DNA of 64,000 nucleotides from Aurantibrevibacter litoralis. GTDB lineage: Bacteria > Bacteroidota > Bacteroidia > Flavobacteriales > Flavobacteriaceae. The position numbers and the translations under genes are program-made. Within the stretch, counting starts at the first letter, position 1. Each line of letters opens with the position of its first letter. Below the pieces are notes generated by a model. It had not been told where the DNA came from. It worked only from the letters and a program-made list of their open reading frames with translations, and did no database searches. Positions 1 to 8,034 of this stretch are shown here, piece by piece. Where the stretch lies: contig NZ_JAYEEQ010000013.1 of the NCBI RefSeq assembly GCF_034651555.1, positions 1 to 64,000 on the forward strand. Reading direction: 5' to 3'.

Positions 1-104
1 TGACAACCTAATGCAGAGGATGGTGCAGGCACAACCTTGTTATATCAAAAATATTAGTAATTAAATGCCTAAGTCAAAAAAACTATTTAGCCACGCAGGC
101 CTAT

Positions 105-1733
105 TTGGGTCTGGCTACACTCAATCAAAAACTAGAAAGACATGACGAAAGCGTAAAAAACGCTAAAAGTGCTCTATCTCTGGCCACTTCCAACCAGTTT
201 TACAGAGAAGTTGTTATGGCCAATGAAGTACTTTCTAAGGCTTATGAAAATTTAGGGTTGTACGAACAGGCTTTAACGAGCAACCGCACTTTGCTGAACG
301 TAAAAGATTCTATTTTTACGGTAGATAAACTAAAAGCAGAAGCCAAAACTTCGGACAAAATTCAGTTTGATTTTATGGGAGCTGAAATAAAACGGCAAGA
401 TAAAAAAATAGAAGAATTAAGTGCCTCTGCGAGTCGATCTGAAATTACAGCCATATTAACCTCTGCTTTTTTAATCATCATTTCCATTTTGGCAGTTTCG
501 CTCTATCGAAATAATCAAATAAAACTTAAAACCAACGATTTACTTCAAACCAAAAACAACGAACTGCAATCTGCACGAGACGCCGCATTATTGGCTATGG
601 AGGCAAAATCTAACTTTTTATCTACCGTAAGCCATGAGCTGCGCACCCCTTTGTATGCGGTTACCGGTTTAACCCATCTTTTGTTGGAAGAAAATCCGAG
701 CAAAGGGCAAATGGAACACCTTAAGGCATTAAAATTTTCAGGAGACTATTTGCTTAATTTTATTAATGACATTTTACAAATCAATAAAATTGATGCCGAT
801 AAACTAGAAATGTTGAGTGTAGAAATGAACCTTAAAAAGGTGATAAACGATGTTATTGGTTCCCTACAACAAAGTGCAAAAGAAAATAACACCAAAATAA
901 TTTTAGATTACGACAAAGACATTCCGCACCAACTCATGAGCGATCCTGTGAAGCTAGGTCAAATTTTGATGAATTTATTGGGAAATGCCATAAAATTTAC
1001 TAAAAATGGGGCGGTTTCAATTACGGTGAAACTTCTTAAAAAAATGGAGGACGAGGTACGCATTTATTTTGAGGTTAAAGATACCGGCATTGGGATTTCT
1101 GTAGATCGACAAAAAAACATATTCGATAGTTTTGAACAAGGTTCCATCCAAATTAATAGGGAATATGGTGGTACTGGCTTGGGACTTACTATTGTTAAAA
1201 GCTTATTAGGTCTCTTTGGAAGCAAAATAGAACTTCAAAGTGAATTCGGGAAAGGAAGTAGCTTCTTTTTTGAGCTTCAATTAAAAAGCAAGGATGATAT
1301 TTTAGATGATATTCCTTTTGAAATAAGTCCCAAAGAATACGATCTTAAAGGATTGCATCTGCTCTTGGTAGAGGACAATAAAATAAATCAAGTAATAACC
1401 AAAAAAATGCTGCAAAAAAAAGAGATGAGTTGCGATATTGCCAACCATGGTATGGAAGCGGTTCACTTGGCAACGCATAATCATTACGATTGCATTTTAA
1501 TGGATATTCATATGCCCGGTATTAGTGGCGAAGAGGCTACTCGGCAAATAAGGCAATTTAACTCCGATGTCCCCATTATTGCCCTTACCGCCATTTCCTT
1601 AGACGATAGTCTCGAAAGTTTTTACGCTGCCGGATGTAACGACGTTGTTACAAAGCCTTTTAAGCCGGAGGTGTTTTATCAAAAAATTGGGGAAAATGTA
1701 TTTCATTCAAAATCCAAGAAAACTAGCGTATAG
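105..1733 (+). CDS. TPR hybrid sensor histidine kinase/response regulator, 5' end probably disrupted
   Basis: Two-component signalling protein. In order: TPR-like helices (residues 1-90), one membrane helix (about 113-135), a coiled linker, HisKA with the H-box SHELRTPL (His177), HATPase_c with N-box NLLGNAIKFT and G-boxes DTGIGI and GGTGLGL, then a C-terminal receiver with acceptor Asp467 (MDIHMPG) and Lys517 (TKPF). Phosphate should pass from His177 to Asp467. No DNA-binding output domain is present, so a separate phosphotransfer partner is likely. The first available start is TTG at 105. The in-frame codons upstream still read like a TPR helix (NYLATQAY) but have no ATG, GTG or TTG before an in-frame TAA at 9-11. 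The family usually has several more TPRs, so the gene is probably truncated or frameshifted at the window edge. It overlaps the convergent lpxK by 11 bp. Confidence 0.8.
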   Translation: MGLATLNQKLERHDESVKNAKSALSLATSNQFYREVVMANEVLSKAYENLGLYEQALTSNRTLLNVKDSIFTVDKLKAEAKTSDKIQFDFMGAEIKRQDKKIEELSASASRSEITAILTSAFLIIISILAVSLYRNNQIKLKTNDLLQTKNNELQSARDAALLAMEAKSNFLSTVSHELRTPLYAVTGLTHLLLEENPSKGQMEHLKALKFSGDYLLNFINDILQINKIDADKLEMLSVEMNLKKVINDVIGSLQQSAKENNTKIILDYDKDIPHQLMSDPVKLGQILMNLLGNAIKFTKNGAVSITVKLLKKMEDEVRIYFEVKDTGIGISVDRQKNIFDSFEQGSIQINREYGGTGLGLTIVKSLLGLFGSKIELQSEFGKGSSFFFELQLKSKDDILDDIPFEISPKEYDLKGLHLLLVEDNKINQVITKKMLQKKEMSCDIANHGMEAVHLATHNHYDCILMDIHMPGISGEEATRQIRQFNSDVPIIALTAISLDDSLESFYAAGCNDVVTKPFKPEVFYQKIGENVFHSKSKKTSV

Positions 1734-2721
1734 CCTTCCGAATGGCCTCTAAAAAATGAGCCTCATCGTCTCCTAAAAATTGATGTGCAATTTCCAAATA
1801 ATACAAATTTTTTACCTTTCCCTTTAACTTTACAAAATCTTTTTCAGTAGTAAGTACCCTAGTTTTGGTATTTAAAAGCGCAATGTCTGCTTGGGTAAAA
1901 TAATGATGATCCGCGTAGCGCATATGATCTGTTCGTAGTCCACGCTGTGCAAGATAGTTTAGCATGGGGCTAGGATTAGCAATGCCTGTAACCACCGTAA
2001 GCGGTTCATTCAGAAAATTACCTAACGTTACGGGTTGTGCCCCACCTTTAAGTTCATGGTGATATTGCAATGTACTAAATAGTACTTTTTGATGGGGCAA
2101 AGGATGCAATTTTTTGGTAATAACGGCTCGTTCGGATTTTGATAGTGTCTCCGGACATTTGGTAACCACAATGACATCCGCTCGTTGGGAAGCACTACGG
2201 CTATCTCGCAAATTTCCGACAGGCAAATAGCAATCATCTGCGTACAAATTAGGGTAAGCGGTAAGCAACACCCTAAAACTGTAGTTCACCTTTCGGTGCT
2301 GAAAGGCATCGTCCAAAATAATAAGCTCGGGCTTTTTTTGTCGTTCTAATGCTGCAATGCCGCGTGCCCTATTACCGTCTACTGCCACAGATAGCTTGGG
2401 GAATTTGCGATAGATTTGATAGGGCTCATCGCCCAACGACTCCACAGTTGAGGTAGCATTGGCTAAAAGAAATCCCTTAGATTTCCTTTTGTAACCCCTG
2501 CTCAGCACGGCCAATTGCATATCGTTTTGCAAGGCGCTTATCAAAAATTCTACCATGGGTGTTTTTCCTGTGCCACCCACACTAAGATTGCCTATACACA
2601 CCGTAGGCGTTGTAAAAGATTTCGAAGCAAAAATACCGCTATCGAAAGCCCGGTTGCGCACAAACACAATAAAGGCATACAACAGGGAAAAGGGATAACC
2701 TAATTTTCTCAATCCTTTCAT
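1723..2721 (-). CDS. lpxK: Tetraacyldisaccharide 4'-kinase LpxK
   Basis: Lipid A synthesis (Raetz pathway): phosphorylates the 4' position of the tetraacyl disaccharide at the inner membrane, using ATP. The N-terminus has a hydrophobic anchor (residues 10-22) followed by the P-loop GNLSVGGTGKT (residues 44-54), which is the LpxK signature. DDAFQHR and a TTEKDFVKL segment near the C-terminus also fit the family. 332 residues is normal. The start codon sits 50 bp from the divergent Nif3-family gene, and the 3' end overlaps the convergent histidine kinase by 11 bp. Confidence 0.95.
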   Translation of the reverse strand: MKGLRKLGYPFSLLYAFIVFVRNRAFDSGIFASKSFTTPTVCIGNLSVGGTGKTPMVEFLISALQNDMQLAVLSRGYKRKSKGFLLANATSTVESLGDEPYQIYRKFPKLSVAVDGNRARGIAALERQKKPELIILDDAFQHRKVNYSFRVLLTAYPNLYADDCYLPVGNLRDSRSASQRADVIVVTKCPETLSKSERAVITKKLHPLPHQKVLFSTLQYHHELKGGAQPVTLGNFLNEPLTVVTGIANPSPMLNYLAQRGLRTDHMRYADHHYFTQADIALLNTKTRVLTTEKDFVKLKGKVKNLYYLEIAHQFLGDDEAHFLEAIRKAIR

Positions 2722-2742
2722 CGGAACGAAATTATAATATTT

Positions 2743-2750
2743 TATCTTTG
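2743..2750 (+). promoter_or_regulatory. Bacteroidetes-type -7 box for the Nif3-family gene
   Basis: TATCTTTG matches the TAnnTTTG -7 consensus exactly and lies 22 nt before the ATG at 2772, inside the short gap between divergent genes. No clear TTG -33 element was found. Confidence 0.55.
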
Positions 2751-2771
2751 AAAATCGTATAAAACCACAAA

Positions 2772-3866
2772 ATGATTGTAAACGAGCTTACTGCCATCCT
2801 GGAAGAATTGGCACCCCTAGCCTATGCAGAGGACTTCGATAATGTAGGGCTCCTAGTGGGGCACCCTGATATGGAAGTCACCGGCGTATTAGTAACCTTA
2901 GATACGTTGGAGGCTGTAGTAGATGAGGCTATAGAAAGGAAATGCAACCTCATTATAAGTTTTCATCCCATTATATTTGGCGGCCTTAAAAAGCTAAATG
3001 GCCATAATTATGTAGAACGCACCGTGCTAAAAGCCATTAAACACGACATAGCCATTTATAGCATGCACACGGCACTAGATAACTGTCCGTGGGGTGTAAA
3101 TGCAAAAATTTCCGAAATCTTAGCACTTACAGATACGCGCATTCTTATTCCTAAAACAGGAACCATTAAAAAACTAATCGTACATGTTCCACAGGAAAGT
3201 GAAGAAAGCGTACAAACGGCTTTGTTTACTGCGGGCGGAGGTACCATTGGTAACTACAGTCATTGTAGTTTCGGTGTTACGGGATTAGGCTCATTTAAAC
3301 CCAACGCTCATGCGAATCCTGTTAAAGGCCACCGAGGTGAAGTACATGTAGCCAAGGAAACGCAATTGCACATCACCTTTCCCAGCGATCGAGAGTCGCA
3401 CATAATGCAAGCGCTTTTTAACAGCCACCCCTATGAAGAGGTAGCCTACGAAATAACTACCCTAGATAACACCAACCAAAACATAGGTATGGGAATGATT
3501 GGCAGGCTTCAACAACCCATGGAAGAAGCGGTTTTCTTGGACTTTCTTAAAGAACGTATGAAAGCCTCTGTAATACGCCATTCTGCCCTATTAGGGAAAA
3601 AGATACAAACCGTAGCCGTTCTGGGTGGTAGTGGTGCTTTTGCTATTGCCAACGCCAAAAAGGCCGGCGCAGATATTTTTGTTACCGCCGATGTAAAATA
3701 CCATCAATTTTTTGAAGCCGAAGGAAAAATGATCATTGCGGATCTGGGACATTATGAAACTGAGCAGTTTACAAAAAACCTCATAGTTGATTATCTTACA
3801 AAAAAAATCCCTAATTTTGCAATCGCTAATTCAGAGCGCATAACAAATCCAATCAAGTATTATTAG
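2772..3866 (+). CDS. Nif3-like dinuclear metal centre protein
   Basis: Nif3/YqfO/YbgI family, conserved hexameric proteins with a two-metal site. They are often named GTP cyclohydrolase 1 type 2, but the cellular role is not settled. At 364 residues this is the long form, with a PII-like domain inserted in the middle (roughly residues 125-240, including HPYEEVAYEI). Likely metal-ligand segments are SFHPIIF, MHTALDN and the C-terminal GHYETEQ. The next gene begins 2 bp downstream, so the two are probably co-transcribed. Family assignment is firm; the reaction is unknown. Confidence 0.92.
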   Translation: MIVNELTAILEELAPLAYAEDFDNVGLLVGHPDMEVTGVLVTLDTLEAVVDEAIERKCNLIISFHPIIFGGLKKLNGHNYVERTVLKAIKHDIAIYSMHTALDNCPWGVNAKISEILALTDTRILIPKTGTIKKLIVHVPQESEESVQTALFTAGGGTIGNYSHCSFGVTGLGSFKPNAHANPVKGHRGEVHVAKETQLHITFPSDRESHIMQALFNSHPYEEVAYEITTLDNTNQNIGMGMIGRLQQPMEEAVFLDFLKERMKASVIRHSALLGKKIQTVAVLGGSGAFAIANAKKAGADIFVTADVKYHQFFEAEGKMIIADLGHYETEQFTKNLIVDYLTKKIPNFAIANSERITNPIKYY

Positions 3867-3868
3867 AT

Positions 3869-4651
3869 ATGGCCACAAAGACAGAAATAACAGTTGAAGA
3901 AAAATTACGAGCATTATACGATTTACAATTAATAGACTCCAGAATAGATGAAATTCGTAACGTTAGAGGTGAATTACCTTTAGAAGTAGAAGATTTGGAG
4001 GATGAAGTACTTGGGCTAAAAACGAGACTGGATAAGCTAAAAACGGATTTAGATACGATCACGTACGAGATAAACGCCAAAAAAAACTTGATCGATGACG
4101 CCAAAATCCTAATGAAAAAATACACAGAACAGCAAAAGAATGTACGAAACAGCAGGGAATTCAACTCCCTTACAAAGGAGGTTGAATTTCAGGAATTGGA
4201 AATACAATTGGCCGAAAAAAACATCAAAGAATTTAAAGCACAAATAGAGCAAAAAAAGGAAATCATTGCTGAAAATAAAGAACGTCTTGCCGAAAGGGAA
4301 AACCACTTAAAGCACAAGAAAAGTGAACTAAATGCCATATTGGCCGAAACAGAAAAGGAAGAAAAAGCCCTTATCGCCAAATCATTAGAATTCCAAGAGG
4401 AAATTGAAGAGCGATTGGTAAGCGCCTACAAGAGAATTCGAAGCAACGTAAAGAACGGTTTGGCTGTAGTACCCATTGAGCGTGGTGCTTCCGGAGGATC
4501 TTTTTTTACCATTCCGCCACAGGTGCAAGTAGAAATAGCCTCGCGCAAAAAAATTATTACTGACGAACACAGTGGCCGTATTTTAGTAGATCCCGTATTG
4601 GCCGAAGAAGAACAGGAAAAAATGAACACTTTGTTTGCTAAATTTTCTTAA
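3869..4651 (+). CDS. CdsZ-type coiled-coil protein with a cysteine-less zinc ribbon
   Basis: A 260-residue protein with a long charged coiled coil (residues about 10-180) and a C-terminal zinc-ribbon-like module. It is the usual flavobacterial partner of the upstream Nif3-family gene, which ends 2 bp before it. The C-terminal block keeps the family pattern (GGSFFTIPPQ, then GRILVDP), but the positions expected to be CxxC read DEHS, and no second cysteine pair follows. Zinc binding by this module is therefore unlikely. The function is not established. A strong intrinsic terminator follows the stop codon. Confidence 0.85.
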   Translation: MATKTEITVEEKLRALYDLQLIDSRIDEIRNVRGELPLEVEDLEDEVLGLKTRLDKLKTDLDTITYEINAKKNLIDDAKILMKKYTEQQKNVRNSREFNSLTKEVEFQELEIQLAEKNIKEFKAQIEQKKEIIAENKERLAERENHLKHKKSELNAILAETEKEEKALIAKSLEFQEEIEERLVSAYKRIRSNVKNGLAVVPIERGASGGSFFTIPPQVQVEIASRKKIITDEHSGRILVDPVLAEEEQEKMNTLFAKFS

Positions 4652-4706
4652 GGTTAGTGGTTAACTTAGGTGTACCAATAATCGCGCTTTAGCACGTATC
4701 AACTTT

Positions 4707-4734
4707 AAAACCATCCCTCAAAGGATGGTTTTTT
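4707..4734. terminator. Bidirectional intrinsic terminator between the zinc-ribbon gene and kmo
   Basis: A stem of AAAACCATCC paired with GGATGGTTTT around a 6-nt loop. It has a U-run on the plus strand and, because of the A-run, also on the minus strand. It sits between two convergent genes, and the kmo stop codon (4737-4739) lies directly beside the T-tract. Confidence 0.85.
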
Positions 4735-4736
4735 GT

Positions 4737-6077
4737 TTAAAGCAAACTTAGTATTTTATCTTCAACCACTTTGCTGTCCCAAATTTTAGCTATTTGGGGC
4801 ATTTTCATTACCTCTTGCATAATTTTTTCCTGCGCATCCCCTTCTGCTAAGGCCTCGGCATAAGATTGCTCTGAAAAGGTAACCCGAGCATATAGCGGTA
4901 CCCATTTGTCCGGATATTTGTTCGCAAAATGTTTTTCTATTTTTTTCTGAAGTAAGAACTGAGCATCTGCTGTCTTGCTACTCATTTCCTTAAAATTCCG
5001 ATAACTCAATTCGGCTATGGCATCGGCATTGGGTTTTCGCAATTGCTGATAGTGGCTAAAAATAGTTTCCCAATCATCGCCATGCCGCTGTGTTAAGCGG
5101 TACAACTCATAAATATCTTCAAAGCCTGCGTTCATTCCTTGCCCGTAAAAAGGAACTACGGCATGTGCCGCATCGCCTACCAAAGCCACTTTGTTCCAGT
5201 ATGTCCACGGATAACATTTCATAGTTACCATGGCACTGGTTGGGTTTTTAAAAAAATCATCTAAAAGATGATCTATATCGCCCATTACGTTTGGGAAATA
5301 GGTAGTAAAAAATGCCTTTGCGGATGCCTTGGTGTTTAGACTTTCAAAAGAATGAGGCCCTTCAAATGGTAAAAAGAGCGTGCAGGTAAAACTTCCATCA
5401 ATATTGGGCATGGCAATAAGCATAAAATTGCCTCTAGGCCAAATATGAAAAGAATTCTTATCTAATTTATGACTGCCGTCCGCATTGGGTAAAATGGTCA
5501 ATTCTTTATAGCCTACATCAATAAATTCCTGTGCATAATCAAACCTGCTTTGGCGTTGCATTTTATGACGCACTCTGGAAAATGCCCCATCACAACCAAA
5601 AATAAGGTCAAAATCATATTCTTGCCATTCCCCTTTTTCGCTTGCTCCTGTATATACTTTTGCTTCGGCCAAATTCACATCCCACACACGCTCTTCAAAC
5701 CTAAACGTAGTGCCGGCTGCTTCGGCAAAATCTACCATTTTTTGGTTTAGCAATCCTCTTGAGGTAGACCAGATGGCTTCGTCTTCCATTCCGTATTTTT
5801 GATGATACTCCGGTTTACCCACCACATGCATGGTTCGTTTATCTAGAGGTATGGCAATCTTTTTAATCGCATCTACCAAACCAACGGGATCTAACGCCTT
5901 CCAGCCTCTGTTGCTCAATGCTAAATTAATGGAGCGACCCGAAAATTGTACGTTACGGATATCGGGACGGCGATCAAAAACAGTAACCTCATGGCCCAAT
6001 TTTCGCAAGTAAACCGCCAATAAGGATCCTACCAATCCGGACCCAATGACGGCTATGTTTTTTGATGTTTGCTGCAT
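4737..6077 (-). CDS. kmo: Kynurenine 3-monooxygenase (FAD-dependent)
   Basis: Hydroxylates L-kynurenine to 3-hydroxykynurenine with NADPH and O2. The N-terminal FAD Rossmann motif is GSGLVGS. GRSINLALSNRG is the typical KMO segment, and the second FAD motif GDAAHAVVPFYGQGMNAG is intact. The C-terminal hydrophobic anchor of eukaryotic KMO is not evident. With kynureninase about 3 kb away it covers two steps of the kynurenine pathway, used for tryptophan breakdown or for quinolinate/NAD supply. Tryptophan dioxygenase, formamidase and 3-hydroxyanthranilate dioxygenase are not in the window. Confidence 0.93.
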   Translation of the reverse strand: MQQTSKNIAVIGSGLVGSLLAVYLRKLGHEVTVFDRRPDIRNVQFSGRSINLALSNRGWKALDPVGLVDAIKKIAIPLDKRTMHVVGKPEYHQKYGMEDEAIWSTSRGLLNQKMVDFAEAAGTTFRFEERVWDVNLAEAKVYTGASEKGEWQEYDFDLIFGCDGAFSRVRHKMQRQSRFDYAQEFIDVGYKELTILPNADGSHKLDKNSFHIWPRGNFMLIAMPNIDGSFTCTLFLPFEGPHSFESLNTKASAKAFFTTYFPNVMGDIDHLLDDFFKNPTSAMVTMKCYPWTYWNKVALVGDAAHAVVPFYGQGMNAGFEDIYELYRLTQRHGDDWETIFSHYQQLRKPNADAIAELSYRNFKEMSSKTADAQFLLQKKIEKHFANKYPDKWVPLYARVTFSEQSYAEALAEGDAQEKIMQEVMKMPQIAKIWDSKVVEDKILSLL

Positions 6078-6253
6078 ATGCGTACTAAAAATAAGATGGT
6101 AAGGGATAAATGTACTAAAATAAAACTACGTAAGACCTCAACCGAACACTGCACCAAAAGCGCAAGACATCTTTTAAAAAAACACGCCAGATAATCCGAA
6201 AGTTCCTTTTATACGTATCTATAGTACATTCCGCTCAGGCGTCCATATATATT

Positions 6254-6287
6254 AAAGTCCTTTGAATATGCATATTCAAAGGACTTT
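6254..6287. repeat. Perfect 34-nt palindrome, possible terminator
   Basis: The arm AAAGTCCTTTGAATATG is followed directly by its exact reverse complement. On the plus strand it runs into CTTTTTC. On the minus strand (downstream of clpP) it runs into UUUAAUAUAU. It could terminate the clpP transcript or act as a protein-binding dyad upstream of kmo. Confidence 0.7.
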
Positions 6288-6364
6288 TCTTTTTCTTAAG
6301 TTAATCTATTGCTACTTTGCAAAGCGCACTAACGAAAATCCTTTTGGTTTGGCAACGATCCCTA

Positions 6365-6466
6365 AGCCGCTCCTAATGGTATTCGTAGCATTTAGGTTCC
6401 ACCCTCGTTACATCCGTATAGCACAAACACTTCGGATTAAAACAACGGGGCACCTCATTAGCGGCT
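6365..6466 (-). ncRNA. Candidate structured RNA in the clpP 3' region
   Basis: Three nested complementary arms. Outer: AGCCGC plus TAATG (6365-6378, with a 3-nt bulge) pairs with CATTAGCGGCT (6456-6466). Middle: a GGT/CCC/CGTT arm (6395-6409) pairs with AACGGGGCACC (6444-6454). Inner: ATCCG (6412-6416) pairs with CGGAT (6433-6437). The minus strand is suggested because the element lies 17 nt after the clpP stop and the palindrome could act as its terminator. No known RNA family was recognised. This is an inference from base pairing only. Confidence 0.3.
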
Positions 6467-6482
6467 CCAGTTAAAAACCCTC

Positions 6483-7031
6483 CTATTCTACTATGCCATC
6501 AACAATACCGTAGGCTACGGACTCCTCAGCATCCATCCAATAATCGCGATCGAGATCTTTCATGACCCTGTCATATGGTTGCCCACAATTTTCAGATAAA
6601 ATCTGAGCGCCAATCTCTTTGGTTTTAATAATTTCACGTGCCTGAATCTCAATATTAGAAGCCTGTCCTCTGGCACCACCACTGGGTTGATGTATCATGA
6701 CTTTAGCATGAGGCTGTATAAACCGCCTGCCCTTTTTTCCTACCGAAAGTAAAATAGACCCCATAGAAGCTGCCAATCCGGAACAGACTGTAGAAACCGG
6801 ACTTTTCAGCGACTTAATGGTATCGTAAATTGCAAAACCCGAGGTAACATAACCTCCCGGACTATTAATGATCAATTGTATTTCTTTATGATTTTCCAAA
6901 TCCAAAAACAGCAACCGATCTATCACGTGTTTGGCAGAATCATCATCTACCATACCCCAAAGAAATACTTTTCTTTCGGAAAGTAATTTTTCATCAATCG
7001 CTTCTTGTATTTTTCCTTTTTTTGAACTCAT
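6483..7031 (-). CDS. clpP: ATP-dependent Clp protease proteolytic subunit
   Basis: Serine peptidase of family S14, the barrel that degrades substrates fed by ClpX or ClpA/C. The triad is Ser89 (GLAASMGS), His114 (IHQPSGG) and Asp163 (LDRDYWM); the substrate-strand motif INSPGG is also present. The start is placed at ATG 7031, giving 182 residues. A frame extension to ATG 7067 exists, but that ATG overlaps the -7 box TAATTTTG (minus strand, 7063-7056), so it would be at or upstream of the transcription start. The gene stands alone on the minus strand. Confidence 0.93.
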   Translation of the reverse strand: MSSKKGKIQEAIDEKLLSERKVFLWGMVDDDSAKHVIDRLLFLDLENHKEIQLIINSPGGYVTSGFAIYDTIKSLKSPVSTVCSGLAASMGSILLSVGKKGRRFIQPHAKVMIHQPSGGARGQASNIEIQAREIIKTKEIGAQILSENCGQPYDRVMKDLDRDYWMDAEESVAYGIVDGIVE

Positions 7032-7055
7032 ATCGTATCTTCTTAATTGAGTTTC

Positions 7056-7063
7056 AAAATTAA
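7056..7063 (-). promoter_or_regulatory. -7 promoter box of clpP
   Basis: On the minus strand TAATTTTG matches TAnnTTTG exactly and lies 24 nt before the chosen ATG at 7031. It decides against the longer start at 7067. Confidence 0.5.
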
Positions 7064-7130
7064 TCATTTTATTGAGAATAGCCGATGCGATAATCCTTTC
7101 GATTTATACTTTTATAAAATGAAAAGCTAC

Positions 7131-7138
7131 TATCTTTG
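7131..7138 (+). promoter_or_regulatory. -7 promoter box of the lipoprotein gene
   Basis: TATCTTTG, an exact TAnnTTTG match, 14 nt before the ATG at 7153. Confidence 0.5.
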
Positions 7139-7152
7139 AAAAAAACAGTGTA

Positions 7153-7833
7153 ATGAAAACTAAACTAAGCATTCCGTGTTTCCTTCTACTTCTCCTAACC
7201 GCCTGTAAAACAGAAAAAAAGTCGGACAGCACCCCTTTAGAAAAGGAGCAGTCTATTTTAGAAAAAGTAGCCTACGCTCACGGGTTTCAACATTGGAAAA
7301 ACGTAACTAAATTACAGTTTACCTTCAACGTAGAACGAGATACTTCCCATTTTGAACGCAGCTGGGTATGGTATGTAAAAACCAATGACGTTTTGGCCTT
7401 ATCTGGCCAAGACACCCTGAGGTACAATCGCAGACAGATGGACAGTGTGGCTCTAAAAACCAATGGCGGCTTTATCAACGACAAATATTGGCTCATGGCA
7501 CCTTACAATCTGGTGTGGGACAAGGCGAACTTTACCTACAAACACCACCCGGAAGCCCTAGCACCGATCAGCAACAAACCCATGCAAAAACTGACTATTG
7601 TGTATGGCAACGAAGGCGGATATACGCCCGGAGATGCCTACGATTTTTTCTTTGAAAATGACTTTCTCGTAAAAGAATGGAACTTTAGAAGAGGAAACGC
7701 CGACGAACCTTCTATGAGCACTACCTGGGAAGCCAATATAGAGGCCAATGGCCTAGTGCTTAGTACCGTCCATAACAATGCGGAAGGCAATTTCAAACTG
7801 CATTTCACAGGAATTGTAGTAGAAGCCAATTAA
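7153..7833 (+). CDS. Lipoprotein of unknown function (DUF6503-like)
   Basis: 226 residues. A short signal peptide ends in the lipobox LTAC (Cys18), so the mature protein should be lipid-anchored. The body is a beta-rich domain with aromatic residues, resembling the LolA-like fold families common in Bacteroidetes. It recalls DUF6503, but that is from memory and not firm. The gene has its own promoter box and no same-strand partner. A dispersed inverted repeat lies about 95 bp downstream. No catalytic motif is visible. Confidence 0.75.
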   Translation: MKTKLSIPCFLLLLLTACKTEKKSDSTPLEKEQSILEKVAYAHGFQHWKNVTKLQFTFNVERDTSHFERSWVWYVKTNDVLALSGQDTLRYNRRQMDSVALKTNGGFINDKYWLMAPYNLVWDKANFTYKHHPEALAPISNKPMQKLTIVYGNEGGYTPGDAYDFFFENDFLVKEWNFRRGNADEPSMSTTWEANIEANGLVLSTVHNNAEGNFKLHFTGIVVEAN

Positions 7834-7926
7834 TCCCAGTGGCAAAGCCAAGCTCATTAGCGCAACTATTTTCGGTGCAAAAAAGATATTTGTATTGTAA
7901 TAAATCCTCAGAAAAGTCGCTGTTTT

Positions 7927-8012
7927 GGCGTTACCCAAGGGTCAGGCTTTCCGTTTTCATCTTTTTTTAAGGGTAGCCTTAAAAAAAGGATGTCCACTGC
8001 AATCCTTAACGC
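7927..8012 (-). repeat. Dispersed 86-bp inverted-repeat element, copy 1
   Basis: Read on the minus strand it begins GCGTTAAGGATTGCAGTG and ends GGGTAACGCC, so its ends form a GCGTTA/TAACGC inverted repeat. The centre is a long A/T-rich hairpin with arms of about 14 bp (7958-7990). GGAAAGCCTGACCC lies in the 3' third. A second, strongly similar copy is at 30548-30632 on the plus strand. This copy starts 22 bp after the stop of the MFS gene on the same strand. Confidence 0.85.
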
Positions 8013-8034
8013 GGGGCATGCGGGCAATCCCGAA

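Larger units (their letters stand above)
6078..6482. other. 405-bp intergenic region with a palindrome and a structured element
   Basis: The gap between the kmo start and the clpP stop holds two items listed separately: a 34-nt perfect palindrome (6254-6287) and a nested set of complementary arms (6365-6466). The rest shows nothing recognisable. A 70-codon plus-strand reading frame runs across it but begins inside the palindrome and resembles no protein, so it is not called. Confidence 0.6.

Noticed and set aside
6262..6474. 70-codon plus-strand frame between kmo and clpP
   Set aside because: It begins inside a perfect palindrome, spans the paired arms of a structured element, has no ribosome site and resembles no protein.
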